DNA of 21,131 nucleotides from JAPLDP01 sp964628285 (lineage in GTDB: Bacteria; Bacteroidota; Bacteroidia; Bacteroidales; JAGONC01): assembly GCA_964628285.1 (NCBI GenBank), contig CAZVNP010000055.1, positions 1-21,131 on the forward strand, in the 5' to 3' direction. The position numbers and the translations under genes are program-made. This document shows positions 13,443 to 21,131 of the stretch, one piece after another. The first letter of the stretch is position 1. Every line of letters starts with the position of its first letter. Below the pieces are notes generated by a model. The model did no database searches, had not been told where the DNA came from, and saw only the letters and a list, made by a program, of their open reading frames with translations.

Positions 13443-15899
13443 TCACTCCACGATTATCTTCCTTACCCATTGATTATCGAAGGATTCAACTGTAACGATG
13501 TATATTCCCGGTTTCAAGCTTGACAGGTTACATTCGTAAAGGGTCGAATCCGGTTTAACATTTGCAATAATCGTCTTTCCGGTTACATCGTAAACCGTAA
13601 TACTAACATCTTTTTGCGGTAGCTTTATATAAAAATGACCGTTGTCAGGATTTGGAAATATTTGACATGCTGGGGTGTATATAATATCATGAATTGTCAC
13701 CCCTAACTGATTTTCATAACATCCCAGATCAATGGTGTCATTGACAATCCTTTGGTTCCCTGCAAGATCCCATTCCGGTAAATTATAAATACTGGTCAAT
13801 GGAGTACCGGCGTCAATGCATGGTGAAATATCTTGCAGGCGAAAATCCTGAGCCACCGGATCAATGAAATCCGGATCGTACGATATATTTCCCTCTCCCC
13901 ATAATAAATTAATGTTCTGACCAGTGTAAACGCAGCAGCTGTCATTCATCAGATCGCAATGATCGATTGTAACTTCAAAGGTTTCTCCGCTATAATCGCT
14001 CGCAAGATAGATCTTCAGAGGTGTCTGTACGGAATCATCCCAAACAATGGAATTTATCAGTTCGCAATTTGAATAGATACAGTAAATTGATGATCCGTTT
14101 ATAGCATCATTATCATGAAAAGTATTATTGATTATAAAGGAATTGTACCATTCGGTTTCAATAGCTCCTCCCCCTCTAGACCGGTTTTCGAGAAACAAGG
14201 AACTGACAATATGGCTATGATCCCCTGAGATATGAATGGCCCCTCCATATTGTGATGATACGTTATTTATGAACTTGCAGTTTTCTATAACAGAGGAACC
14301 GTCGAACACAAAGCAACCTGCACCCATGCTACCTGTATTGCTAATAAAATCGCAATAGGTCAATTTGACATTACTTTCGTTTGCAAGGTAGATTCCACCG
14401 CCTTCCGTTGCATGATTGCCAAACAGTACACAGCTGTCAATGAGTATGTTTGAGCCTGAAACATAAATGCCTCCACCTCCAGGTGTATAACCGTTCATTA
14501 TTTTCAATCCCTTTACATGGGTTCCGCTTCTTCCGAAAATCACCAATCCTCCTTTTTCGTTTTCGGCATCGATCACTGCTTGATGGGGATTCAAGGACAC
14601 GAGATTAATATAACTCTTTAATCCTATAGGGAAATACTCTCCGGTGAGTGAATTACTGTAAATGCCATCATCCAAAAATAACGTTGGAGGATTACTCGCA
14701 TTGACGGTGACCTTTCGAACTGCATAGTCAAGGGTCAGCAATGGTTCCTGGATAGTCAGCCCGCTGTTATCATTGGAACCAGAAGGACTAACGTACAGAT
14801 CACTCCCTGTCTGTCCTGTCACAAAACCATGTAAAATGTGAAAGTCAAAAGCATTTAAAGGAGTTACCAGGAAATCATCAGGTTGCTTCACTGTAAATGT
14901 ATCCAAATAAATGGTAACATTTCTTGCAGAGCTGGGTTTTAAAATATCCTGAGCACGGTATGAATGGTTCATATAAATGTTGCATCTGTTTGTTTGAGAG
15001 AACGAAATACTTGAACCGATATACAATCCGCCCACAAAATCTCCCCAATTTTGGCGTATGGTAACACCTTCAAGCCATAATCCGGATGAGTTTGTCATGA
15101 CTCCTCCTCCCACCCCACTCGTATTGTTTTCAATGATCACATTCTTACAAGTAGGTCCTGTCCCGAAGTATGATGTGATTCCTCCACCCATAATATGACT
15201 TGAGTTGCCTTTAATAACGGAGTTTTCAATGGTTGCTGAGGATCCATGGATACTTATGCCTCCTGCAATCCATGCCTGATTGTTACGGATTTCACATCCG
15301 GTCACAGCAGCCGTGCCCGATTCAATCGAAATTCCTCCTCCAACCTGATTAGCCTCATTGTCAGCAATAACACAGTTCCTGATCTGTGCATCTCCGCTAT
15401 AGACCAGAATACCACCACCCCATGAAGCCTTATTATGTGTTAAGAGACAATGATCAACCACTATTTTTGTGGAATTATTTATAAAAATAGCCCCTCCCCC
15501 GGTTAAAACTGAGCCTCCAGGGGAATAACCCTTTTCAAACTTGCAGTACTTAACCACACATGTATCCTGATCATTATTCGTAATATCATAAAATTTCAAG
15601 CCATGCCAGCTTGGAATTTTATCAGGTGTTGTAAAATGTATTGAATCTTCCTCTGTACCAAGAGCCGTTAACCTTCCCCGAACAACAAATTGATAATAAC
15701 CGTAGAATATAATATCCGTTCCCGGACCGATAATTAATGCAGAATCCGCGTGAACTTCTATATCGCCGGTAATGAAATACGGGGAATGGAATTCATCCCA
15801 AAAGCCACTGACATAACCGCCGGAAATGTAAACCTGAGGCAATGCCATAAAATTGATAAAAACAAAGAAAACAGTAAAATATAATTTGAATCTTTTCAT
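13443..15899 (-). CDS. T9SS-exported parallel beta-helix surface protein
   Basis: An 818-residue secreted protein. The start at 15899 is preferred because it gives the signal peptide MKRFKLYFTVFFVFINFMA; a frame from 15944 adds 15 polar residues before it. The body is right-handed beta-helix with short repeats of the kind GGGI-(S/Y)-(I/V)-x-(N)-C-x-(I/F)-x-(N)-N, in two blocks of roughly 300 residues. The second block opens with DLYVSPSGSNDNSG, a DUF1565-type motif that starts many such repeats. The last 75 residues form a type IX sorting domain: IFPNPDNGHFYIKLP, VYDVTGKTI, LSSLKPGIYIVTVES and a basic end. It should be cell-surface bound or released. Polysaccharide binding, lyase activity or adhesion are all possible; I see no defined catalytic site. 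It is more AT-rich than the genes before it. Confidence 0.88.
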   Translation of the reverse strand: MKRFKLYFTVFFVFINFMALPQVYISGGYVSGFWDEFHSPYFITGDIEVHADSALIIGPGTDIIFYGYYQFVVRGRLTALGTEEDSIHFTTPDKIPSWHGLKFYDITNNDQDTCVVKYCKFEKGYSPGGSVLTGGGAIFINNSTKIVVDHCLLTHNKASWGGGILVYSGDAQIRNCVIADNEANQVGGGISIESGTAAVTGCEIRNNQAWIAGGISIHGSSATIENSVIKGNSSHIMGGGITSYFGTGPTCKNVIIENNTSGVGGGVMTNSSGLWLEGVTIRQNWGDFVGGLYIGSSISFSQTNRCNIYMNHSYRAQDILKPSSARNVTIYLDTFTVKQPDDFLVTPLNAFDFHILHGFVTGQTGSDLYVSPSGSNDNSGLTIQEPLLTLDYAVRKVTVNASNPPTLFLDDGIYSNSLTGEYFPIGLKSYINLVSLNPHQAVIDAENEKGGLVIFGRSGTHVKGLKIMNGYTPGGGGIYVSGSNILIDSCVLFGNHATEGGGIYLANESNVKLTYCDFISNTGSMGAGCFVFDGSSVIENCKFINNVSSQYGGAIHISGDHSHIVSSLFLENRSRGGGAIETEWYNSFIINNTFHDNDAINGSSIYCIYSNCELINSIVWDDSVQTPLKIYLASDYSGETFEVTIDHCDLMNDSCCVYTGQNINLLWGEGNISYDPDFIDPVAQDFRLQDISPCIDAGTPLTSIYNLPEWDLAGNQRIVNDTIDLGCYENQLGVTIHDIIYTPACQIFPNPDNGHFYIKLPQKDVSITVYDVTGKTIIANVKPDSTLYECNLSSLKPGIYIVTVESFDNQWVRKIIVE

Positions 15900-15982
15900 G
15901 TGTCGATAATGATAGTTGATATAAAATTTATTTGTGAAACTCAAATTTTAAGAACGTAGTGAATTAAAATTTGTAAGTTGAA

Positions 15983-16064
15983 TCCCGCCTGCGGCGGGAC
16001 CGGAGGCGGAGGGTATAATATCCCGCCCCTTGGGGCGGAAATTGGGTCCAGGGCATGCCCTGGA
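15983..16064. repeat. Cluster of three perfect hairpins (REP-like element)
   Basis: TCCCGCC-TGC-GGCGGGA at 15983-15999, CCGCCCC-TT-GGGGCGG at 16023-16038 and the 18-base palindrome TCCAGGGCATGCCCTGGA at 16047-16064 follow at short distances. Each stem is perfect. The block is GC-rich in an AT-rich surround. No T-run follows on either strand, so terminators are unlikely. Confidence 0.6.
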
Positions 16065-16356
16065 ATACATACCCGTGATATAATAAATTTACTTTGCGTA
16101 ATGAATCTATAAAAATTTTGTACATAGTGCAATCACTCCAAGATTGGCTTGTGCCACCATAATTAACGATTAAAATCAATAAAATGAAATACGGGTAACA
16201 TCCCTGTCACACACAAAAATAAAACATTTATATGTGTTTTGCAAGAGGTGATGTTTTTTGTTAAAGTATATCTTAAATGTTGAATAGTTCGTGGATTGCG
16301 GCTGCCAATTTCGACAGTAACACCGATGGCATTGGTCGATTGTCGCTTTGATGACG

Positions 16357-16392
16357 TTCGATCGGACGAGATTCGATTTGACGGTTTTCGAT
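16357..16392. repeat. TTCGAT array with 15-base period
   Basis: TTCGAT occurs at 16357, 16372 and 16387, exactly 15 bases apart. Partly related filler (CGGACGAGA, TTGACGGTT) lies between the units. Another TCGAT lies about 20 bases upstream. Confidence 0.55.
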
Positions 16393-16433
16393 TTTAGAGT
16401 CTCGGAGTGCCAAAGGCAGTATCAGCTTTTAAA

Positions 16434-16477
16434 ATTCCAAACAATATAACAATCATTTAACAATTGAACCATTGAAC
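16434..16477. repeat. AACAATATAACAA-type dispersed repeat, copy 2
   Basis: ATTCCAAACAATATAACAAT followed by CATTTAACAATTGAACCATTGAAC aligns, with few differences, to the repeat at 1659-1704. Confidence 0.6.
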
Positions 16478-16539
16478 AATCAAACCATTTTGTAACAACC
16501 CACCAACACAATCTTTTCGGGTTGCGGCGTTATCCAGTT

Positions 16540-17856
16540 TTAAAACCGCACCATCTGTTTAACCATTATGACCCCGTTCACCAATAATATGCAGGTATAG
16601 ATACCGGTGGGCAGGAAAGAGCCGTCCCATTCGATGTCATAATGCCCCGGCGACATCACTTTATTTACCGGCCTGGCCACTTCATTGCCCTGACAATCTA
16701 ACACTTTCAGGATGACATGACCTTGCTTCTCCAGGCTGAAAGAAAGGGTGGTGAGCGAAGTGAAAGGATTGGGGCGATTCTGTTCCAGTAAGAAAGGATA
16801 ACCTTCCTGGCCACCCGAAGGTTTGTCATCGACGCCCAGGATGCCTCCTTTGTTGAAAATGGCCAGTCCTGATGGTGTCCCGATCCATTTGTTCTCATAC
16901 TTATCCAGGGCCACGCTGTAAATGATATCGGAAGGAATAAGGGAATTGGAGGTGTTGTAAACGGTCCATGTGGTCCCGTCATAGCTGACCAACCCCCCTT
17001 GCCAGGTCCCCAGCCAAAGGGTATAGCTTTTGTCAATGGCTATAGAGGTGACATCATTGACCGGGAGGCATGAATTAGACGAGTTAAAGACGGTCCAGTC
17101 AGTCCCGTCAAACTTTGCCAGACCTCCTCCATTCGTGCCGATCCATTTATTTCCGAGAGTATCGATTTTTACTTCCCAGATGTTATCGGCAGGTAAGCCT
17201 GAGCTGCCGGTATGGTAAACTGTCCAGGCGCCATTGTCATAACGGCTGAGCCCTGAGCCTGTGCCGATCCACACCACACTGTCACCTTCGATGTCCAGAG
17301 CGGCAACCGATGCATAATAGGTATAATAGCTTGCCGGTAAAATGGTCATGTTGGTCCCGTCATATTTAACTAAGCCGTTGTCGGTGCCTATCCATTTGTT
17401 CATCCCCTTATCCGTGACGATAGAGGTCACCCAGTCATCAGGAATAATGGAATTGGATGGCTTATAGACTTCCCAGTTGACGCCATCGAAGATGGCCAGG
17501 CCGCCTCCGTTGGTTGTAAAGACCCCATCGGTGCCGATCCAAACTTTGTCAGCTTCATCCAACATAAGACAGCTTACGATGTTCGCCGGTAACCCTGAAT
17601 TGTTCATCCTGTATGTTGTCCAGTTTGAACCGTCAAATTTGGATAAGCCGTCGTTGGTGCCGATCCATTTCGTGCCGTTATCCTGAAAAGCGATCGTGAA
17701 GACAATATTATCAGCCAGGCCCGAATTGTCAACGGTAAAGGTTTTCCACTCGGGAGCCTGTGAAGAAGCACGAAATGCCATGATCGTCATTATACATAAC
17801 ATGATAGAGTGGCAAAAAATCCTGCTTCTTGAACAGCCGGTGTAATGATATTCCAT
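16540..17856 (-). CDS. T9SS-exported beta-propeller protein (Reg_prop-type repeats)
   Basis: A 438-residue secreted protein. The N terminus has a basic stretch and hydrophobic core (IMLCIMTIMAF) ending near ASSQAPEW, a likely signal peptide. About seven repeats of 45-50 residues follow, each with the pattern KWIGT..GL..(F/Y)DG..WT.(Y/F)...NS.(L/I)P. These are the periplasmic two-component regulator propeller motifs. Here they are not joined to a kinase but to a C-terminal T9SS sorting domain from about 352: NRPNPFTSLTTLSFSLEKQG, VLDCQGNEVAR, GHYDIEWDGSFLPTGIYTC. The protein is probably displayed at the cell surface, ligand unknown. A decayed copy lies at 20657-21094 and shares a nearly identical block of about 119 bases. 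Confidence 0.88.
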   Translation of the reverse strand: MEYHYTGCSRSRIFCHSIMLCIMTIMAFRASSQAPEWKTFTVDNSGLADNIVFTIAFQDNGTKWIGTNDGLSKFDGSNWTTYRMNNSGLPANIVSCLMLDEADKVWIGTDGVFTTNGGGLAIFDGVNWEVYKPSNSIIPDDWVTSIVTDKGMNKWIGTDNGLVKYDGTNMTILPASYYTYYASVAALDIEGDSVVWIGTGSGLSRYDNGAWTVYHTGSSGLPADNIWEVKIDTLGNKWIGTNGGGLAKFDGTDWTVFNSSNSCLPVNDVTSIAIDKSYTLWLGTWQGGLVSYDGTTWTVYNTSNSLIPSDIIYSVALDKYENKWIGTPSGLAIFNKGGILGVDDKPSGGQEGYPFLLEQNRPNPFTSLTTLSFSLEKQGHVILKVLDCQGNEVARPVNKVMSPGHYDIEWDGSFLPTGIYTCILLVNGVIMVKQMVRF

Positions 17857-17990
17857 ACGACAAAATTTTTTAAGGTTCAGACAGCTAAAATAACAAAAAG
17901 CAAAGGATAATCATAAAATTCTGCCAATTTAGGATCGATAACATATTTCTTCTCCCGATTGATGATGATCACAGAAATTCATTATTTTTA

Positions 17991-18635
17991 ATGCCAAAAT
18001 CACATATGGCAATCAATTTTTTCCCAAGAGTCATTAGATTCTTTGATCTTTTTAAAAAGCAGAATGTGGTGCTTGTCGAAAGCATACATCTGTTGGAAGA
18101 ACTCTTTACTAATAACTCTTCCGTCAAAGAGTTGTGTAAAAAAATAATCAATAAAGAGATCGAAGGAAACCGGATTTCCAGGGATATCTCCATCTCATTG
18201 GCCAAGACTTTCATCACACCAATCGACAGAGAGGATATCCATGATGTCAATATGGCTCAGGAGAAAACGTTGAACGCCATCCGTTCGGTTTCATCGCGTG
18301 TAGGATTATATAACTTAAATTCCATGAAGTCCGGAGCCAGAGACCTTATACGGATGCTTAAGGATATGCATGAAGAAATAGCGGTCATGATACGATCACT
18401 TGAAAAGAAAAGGGATATTGAAATAAACATCGAAAAAGTAAAACAGTTAAAAGCGGAAGCCGATCTGTTGTTGCTTGTCTCTATAGGTGAAATCTATGAA
18501 AGTCAACCGGTGACTTCATCGGATTTCCTTGAGCTGGTCAAATGGTCGCACATTTATGACCATATTGAGGAAGTGTATGCAAGATCAGAAGTTTTAGCCA
18601 ACATAGTGGAAGGGATTTCACTGAAATACGCATAA
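17991..18635 (+). CDS. DUF47 (PhoU-like) phosphate transport accessory protein
   Basis: A 214-residue all-helical cytoplasmic protein of the DUF47/PhoU-like family. Marks include an N-terminal FFPRVIRFFDLFKKQ, metal-binding-type acidic and polar stretches, and FITPIDREDIHDV (about 75-87), the clearest family signature. WSHIYDHIEEVYARSEVLANIVEGI forms the last helix. Such proteins regulate or gate the adjacent PiT phosphate permease. The stop codon ends one base before the permease ATG, so the pair is cotranscribed. Another Met five residues in (MAINFFPRV) could be the true start. The gene is AT-richer than the metabolic genes to the left. Confidence 0.92.
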   Translation: MPKSHMAINFFPRVIRFFDLFKKQNVVLVESIHLLEELFTNNSSVKELCKKIINKEIEGNRISRDISISLAKTFITPIDREDIHDVNMAQEKTLNAIRSVSSRVGLYNLNSMKSGARDLIRMLKDMHEEIAVMIRSLEKKRDIEINIEKVKQLKAEADLLLLVSIGEIYESQPVTSSDFLELVKWSHIYDHIEEVYARSEVLANIVEGISLKYA

Positions 18636-18636
18636 T

Positions 18637-19626
18637 ATGGCCTGGCTTCTGGTTTGCATAGTCCTTATTGCTGTTATCTTTGATTATACCAATGGTGTTC
18701 ATGACAGTGGCAACGCAATAGCACCACTGGTGTCGACCAAGGTGATGGATCCCAAAAAGGCTGTGATAATGGCAGCCGTCCTGAATCTTGCCGGTGCTTT
18801 TCTCGGCACCGAAGTGGCGACAACCATTGGTAAAGGGATTGTCAACACCGATCTCATCGCTGCCGATCTCAGGTTGATCCTGGCAGCTCTATTAGGCGCC
18901 ATTTTCTGGAATATCATGACATGGACGTTGGGGCTTCCCTCATCGTCGTCACATGCCTTGATAGGAGGACTTATGGGAGCCGCCATTGCTTACCAGGGAT
19001 GGCATACTCTGAATTATGCCAGTATCGTCTCTAAGATTGTGATTCCCTTATTTTTAGCCCCTGTCCTCGGATTTGCAGGCGGATATCTGCTGATGGTGCT
19101 TATAGCTTGGATCACATACAGGTTCAGATCCCATAAAATGAACAGGCTTTTTAAAAGTCTGCAAGTCATATCGGGCGGCATCATGGCTCTGGGCCACGGA
19201 TCCAATGATGCTCAGAAGAGTATGGGTATCATCGCCCTGGCGCTTTTCTTTTCTAAAGCTATTCCTGTCTTCGAGGTACCTTACTGGGTTAAATTCATTT
19301 GCGCCCTTGCCATAACAATTGGGACAGCGACAGGCGGATGGAAGATCATCAGGACCATGGGCAATAAAATCTTCAAGATGGAGCCTGTTCATGGCTTTAC
19401 TTCCCAGATGTCTGCCTCAATAGTTATTTTATTTGCATCGATGGCAGGAGCTCCAATTAGCACGACACATGTCATGTCATCTTCCATCATGGGCGTTGGG
19501 GCATCCAGACGAGTATCAGCTGTACGGTGGAATGTGGCCGTCAGCATGGTGTTTGCCTGGTTCGTGACAATACCGGCATCGGCTGTGGTGGGAGCACTCT
19601 TTTACTATGCGGTGCGGCTATTTTAA
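18637..19626 (+). CDS. PiT-family inorganic phosphate transporter
   Basis: A 329-residue integral membrane protein with about ten hydrophobic segments. Both PiT signature repeats are present: FDYTNGVHDSGNAIAPLVST near residues 15-34, and LGHGSNDAQKSMGIIALAL in the second half. PSSSSHALIGGLMGAAIA and GAPISTTHVMSSSIMGVGAS are the repeated SSSHA/STTH segments of the transport core. It should take up phosphate with H+ or Na+ at the inner membrane. It lies one base behind the DUF47 gene, the usual pairing for this family. It ends shortly before the convergent C39 peptidase gene. Nothing looks broken. Confidence 0.95.
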   Translation: MAWLLVCIVLIAVIFDYTNGVHDSGNAIAPLVSTKVMDPKKAVIMAAVLNLAGAFLGTEVATTIGKGIVNTDLIAADLRLILAALLGAIFWNIMTWTLGLPSSSSHALIGGLMGAAIAYQGWHTLNYASIVSKIVIPLFLAPVLGFAGGYLLMVLIAWITYRFRSHKMNRLFKSLQVISGGIMALGHGSNDAQKSMGIIALALFFSKAIPVFEVPYWVKFICALAITIGTATGGWKIIRTMGNKIFKMEPVHGFTSQMSASIVILFASMAGAPISTTHVMSSSIMGVGASRRVSAVRWNVAVSMVFAWFVTIPASAVVGALFYYAVRLF

Positions 19627-19660
19627 AATCGATTAACAGGTGCTTTCTTGAACGTGATAC

Positions 19661-20317
19661 TCATTCAGGAACAGCGTTGATGTAAATTTGTTTCATGACC
19701 TTTCCGAACAGAAGTGCATCATACCACATATAATAAAAACGCTCCGCATTGAACCAGCCCATGCCGTCATTATTATCATCATGACGGTCGTAAGGATCGG
19801 CAAAGATGATCACGTCATCCATCGGGTAGGCAGTGTTGCGTGTGTCATAGCCGATGACCAGCACCCAGTGTCCTCCCCAGTCGCTCCATTCCACAAGGGT
19901 GGGGATTTGTTTATGGAGATTATTGACCAGCGTATCCAGCGTCCCATTCTCATGCCATGAAGCATTAAATCCATGGCTGTCGAGCCATGTGGCCATTTGA
20001 TCAGGCGTGGTGCCGTTGGCGGAGCTTGTCCCCATTTCACCGGCGATGGTCATCTCATCGCCTTCCCTTCCGTAATAGCGTAACAGGGTTATCACGGCTG
20101 AAGGGCCGCAGGTATATTCGGTGGTTTGCTGGTACGAATTCACATTCAAGAGGGTACATCCCTGCCTTGGAAGCCCTTGCTTGATGTCCAGGACATAATA
20201 ATCGCTTGTTTCTTTATGACTATCGTCTCCATCATGTGATTGTTCCTTCTTACATGTTGTCAATGTGACAACGGCCAGAGCCGTCAGGAGTAGTATTATC
20301 GGTGTGCAGCTTTTCAT
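19661..20317 (-). CDS. C39-like cysteine peptidase lipoprotein
   Basis: A 218-residue exported protein. The ATG at 20315-20317 is preferred over an upstream GTG (20326), because it gives the signal MKSCTPIILLLTALAVVTLTTC with a lipoprotein Cys22. A papain-like C39 domain follows: YTCGPSAVITLLRYYG (catalytic Cys70 in CGPSA), GTTPDQMATWLDSHG, GGHWVLVIGYD (His150) and FADPYD (Asp174). These match the Cys-His-Asp arrangement of bacteriocin-processing-type C39 peptidases and their stand-alone relatives. An acidic loop DDNNDG (180-185) looks like an EF-hand/dockerin calcium loop. No ABC exporter or GG-leader peptide gene is adjacent, so bacteriocin processing is not indicated. It more likely cleaves proteins or peptides at the cell envelope. 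Confidence 0.85.
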   Translation of the reverse strand: MKSCTPIILLLTALAVVTLTTCKKEQSHDGDDSHKETSDYYVLDIKQGLPRQGCTLLNVNSYQQTTEYTCGPSAVITLLRYYGREGDEMTIAGEMGTSSANGTTPDQMATWLDSHGFNASWHENGTLDTLVNNLHKQIPTLVEWSDWGGHWVLVIGYDTRNTAYPMDDVIIFADPYDRHDDNNDGMGWFNAERFYYMWYDALLFGKVMKQIYINAVPE

Positions 20318-20656
20318 GGTAATCACGATTTGGGTTGCAGTAACATCATGGTTTAAATGTCATGTCGATTAATCGGGGAGAAAGCAACCGCATGCCATTT
20401 CCCGATACTTTGCCTCACAAAGATAAAGAAATACGTCTACCTGGTTAGAGGTTTTGTTACTTGCATGTTTTCTTCACAGGTGCCAATTGGTCAACCGGTT
20501 CTGCTGACGGGAAAACGAAACTTATCATCAATAAAAGTAAACACCGGAATACATGCCGGGGTGCCTATCTTTGAACGATTATCAATGGCTCTGGTTTGAA
20601 TTAGCGCGTAATTATGCATGTTTTTAGACTTATAAATTGTTCTACAAGTGAAGAAT
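20318..20656. other. Intergenic region, no convincing gene
   Basis: About 340 bases lie between the C39 peptidase gene and the pseudogene. An 80-codon plus-strand frame at 20357-20599 has no recognisable motif and I do not call it. The only signal I see is a -7 box at 20418-20425 facing the peptidase gene. Confidence 0.5.
20418..20425 (-). promoter_or_regulatory. Candidate -7 box for the C39 peptidase gene
   Basis: The minus strand reads TATCTTTG, an exact TAnnTTTG match, about 100 bases before the ATG at 20317. No -33 TTTG is found at the usual spacing. Confidence 0.3.
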
Positions 20657-21094
20657 TCAAATATGAACCATCTTTTTATCCTTCATGACTCCGTCCACCG
20701 ATAATATGCAGGTGTAAATACCTGCTGGCAAAAAAGAGCCGTTCCACTCGTTGTCATAATGTCCGGTCGACATTATCTTATTTACCGGCCTGGCCACTTC
20801 ATTGCCCTGACAATCTGACACTTTCAGAATGACATGATCTTGTTTCTCCAGGCTGAAAGAAAGGGTGGTGAGCGAAGTGAAAGGATTGGGGGCGATTCTG
20901 TTCCAGTAAGAAAGGATAACCTTCCTGGCCACCCGAAGGTTTGTCATCGACGCCCAGGATGCCGCCTTTATTGAATTCGGCCTGTCCCAAGGGTATCCCG
21001 ATCAATACTTTTTCTGTTTCGACGTCATCATGCAAAACATGATGAACAGGCTGAAAATCCTGATTAGTTGTGAGCTGGTGTCATGATGTTTCAT
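20657..21094 (-). pseudogene. Decayed, internally deleted copy of the beta-propeller T9SS gene
   Basis: Reading leftward from an ATG at 21094, the signal-peptide region (LIRIFSLFIMFCMMTS) parallels that of the gene at 16540-17856 (SRIFCHSIMLCIMTIM). The upstream DNA also aligns (both contain ACAGCTAA-ATAA and TTTTAAG-type stretches). The sequence then jumps straight to the last propeller strand and hinge (FNKGGILGVDDKPSGGQEGY), so almost the whole propeller is missing. At least two frameshifts break it: one between the signal and VLIGIPLGQAEFNKG, the other an extra G in a run of five at 20888-20892 (four in the intact copy at 16771-16774). The remainder is a complete sorting domain ending ...KDKKMVHI. 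It is unlikely to make a functional protein. Confidence 0.85.
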
Positions 21095-21131
21095 AGGGCA
21101 ATCGTTTTAAGATTTAAACAGCTAAGATAAT

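Larger units (their letters stand above)
15900..16539. other. Long intergenic region with repeats and hairpins
   Basis: This 640-base stretch has no convincing gene. Proline- and arginine-rich frames within 15941-16179 arise from the GC-rich hairpins. It contains three consecutive hairpins (15983-16064), a 15-base periodic TTCGAT array (16357-16392) and an AACAATATAACAA repeat (16434-16477), each listed separately. Confidence 0.6.

Noticed and set aside
15941..16179. Short minus-strand frames rich in Pro and Arg
   Set aside because: They are read through palindromic GC-rich hairpins and have no signal, motif or plausible start site.
16540..17856. Hybrid two-component sensor kinase suggested by the propeller repeats
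   Set aside because: There is no membrane helix, kinase or receiver domain after the propeller; it ends in a T9SS sorting domain.
20357..20599. 80-codon plus-strand frame
   Set aside because: No motif or supported promoter, and its composition is like intergenic DNA.

Overview
The window looks like a chromosomal segment of an anaerobic member of the Bacteroidota, probably of the Bacteroidales/Marinilabiliales type and probably environmental. The evidence is two extracellular proteins with type IX secretion (T9SS) C-terminal sorting domains, two lipoproteins, sparse Shine-Dalgarno sites, and promoter elements of the Bacteroidota form TTTG-N19-TAnnTTTG. Metabolic genes up to about 13.3 kb are fairly GC-rich. 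The surface-protein and phosphate-uptake genes after that are more AT-rich.

Layout. 1-95: tail of a membrane protein. 397-1557 (+): a cysteine desulfurase-family PLP enzyme. 1715-3961 (-): a compact operon of DsrC, a NarI/DsrM-like cytochrome b and a DsrK/HdrD-like iron-sulfur protein, with no dsrAB in view. 4051-5391 (-): a membrane-anchored metallophosphoesterase. 5439-8546 (-): a fused LeuC-LeuD type hydro-lyase followed by an acetyl-CoA hydrolase/CoA-transferase family enzyme. 8848-11130 (+): a lipoprotein GH27 alpha-galactosidase. 11238-11365 (+): a perfect Bacteroidota promoter followed by a strongly folded element and a T-rich tract, a candidate small RNA. 11445-13306 (-): a SAM methyltransferase translationally coupled to a single protein that joins an HgcA-like corrinoid/membrane domain to an HgcB-like ferredoxin. 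13443-15899 (-): a parallel beta-helix T9SS cargo protein. 16540-17856 (-): a beta-propeller T9SS cargo protein. 17991-19626 (+): a DUF47-PiT phosphate uptake pair. 19661-20317 (-): a C39-like peptidase lipoprotein. 20657-21094 (-): a decayed, internally deleted copy of the beta-propeller gene.

Two redox and one-carbon modules stand out. In the first, DsrC carries both C-terminal redox cysteines and sits with a DsrMK-like membrane module. This suggests electron transfer between the quinone pool and a DsrC thiol, trisulfide or persulfide, without the classical sulfite reductase nearby; a cysteine desulfurase lies convergently next to it. In the second, the methyltransferase plus fused HgcA/HgcB-like protein keeps the Co-coordinating cysteine motif NVWC. 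It departs from the canonical mercury-methylation cap helix (GATGG instead of A-A/S-G-K), and the first ferredoxin cluster motif lacks one standard cysteine. This looks like an HgcAB relative of unknown substrate and is the best candidate here for an undescribed system.

Intergenic regions hold several repeat families: AACAATATAACAA elements at four sites, hairpin clusters, a 15-bp periodic TTCGAT array and a CGCAAAG array. I see no tRNA, rRNA, CRISPR array or transposase gene.
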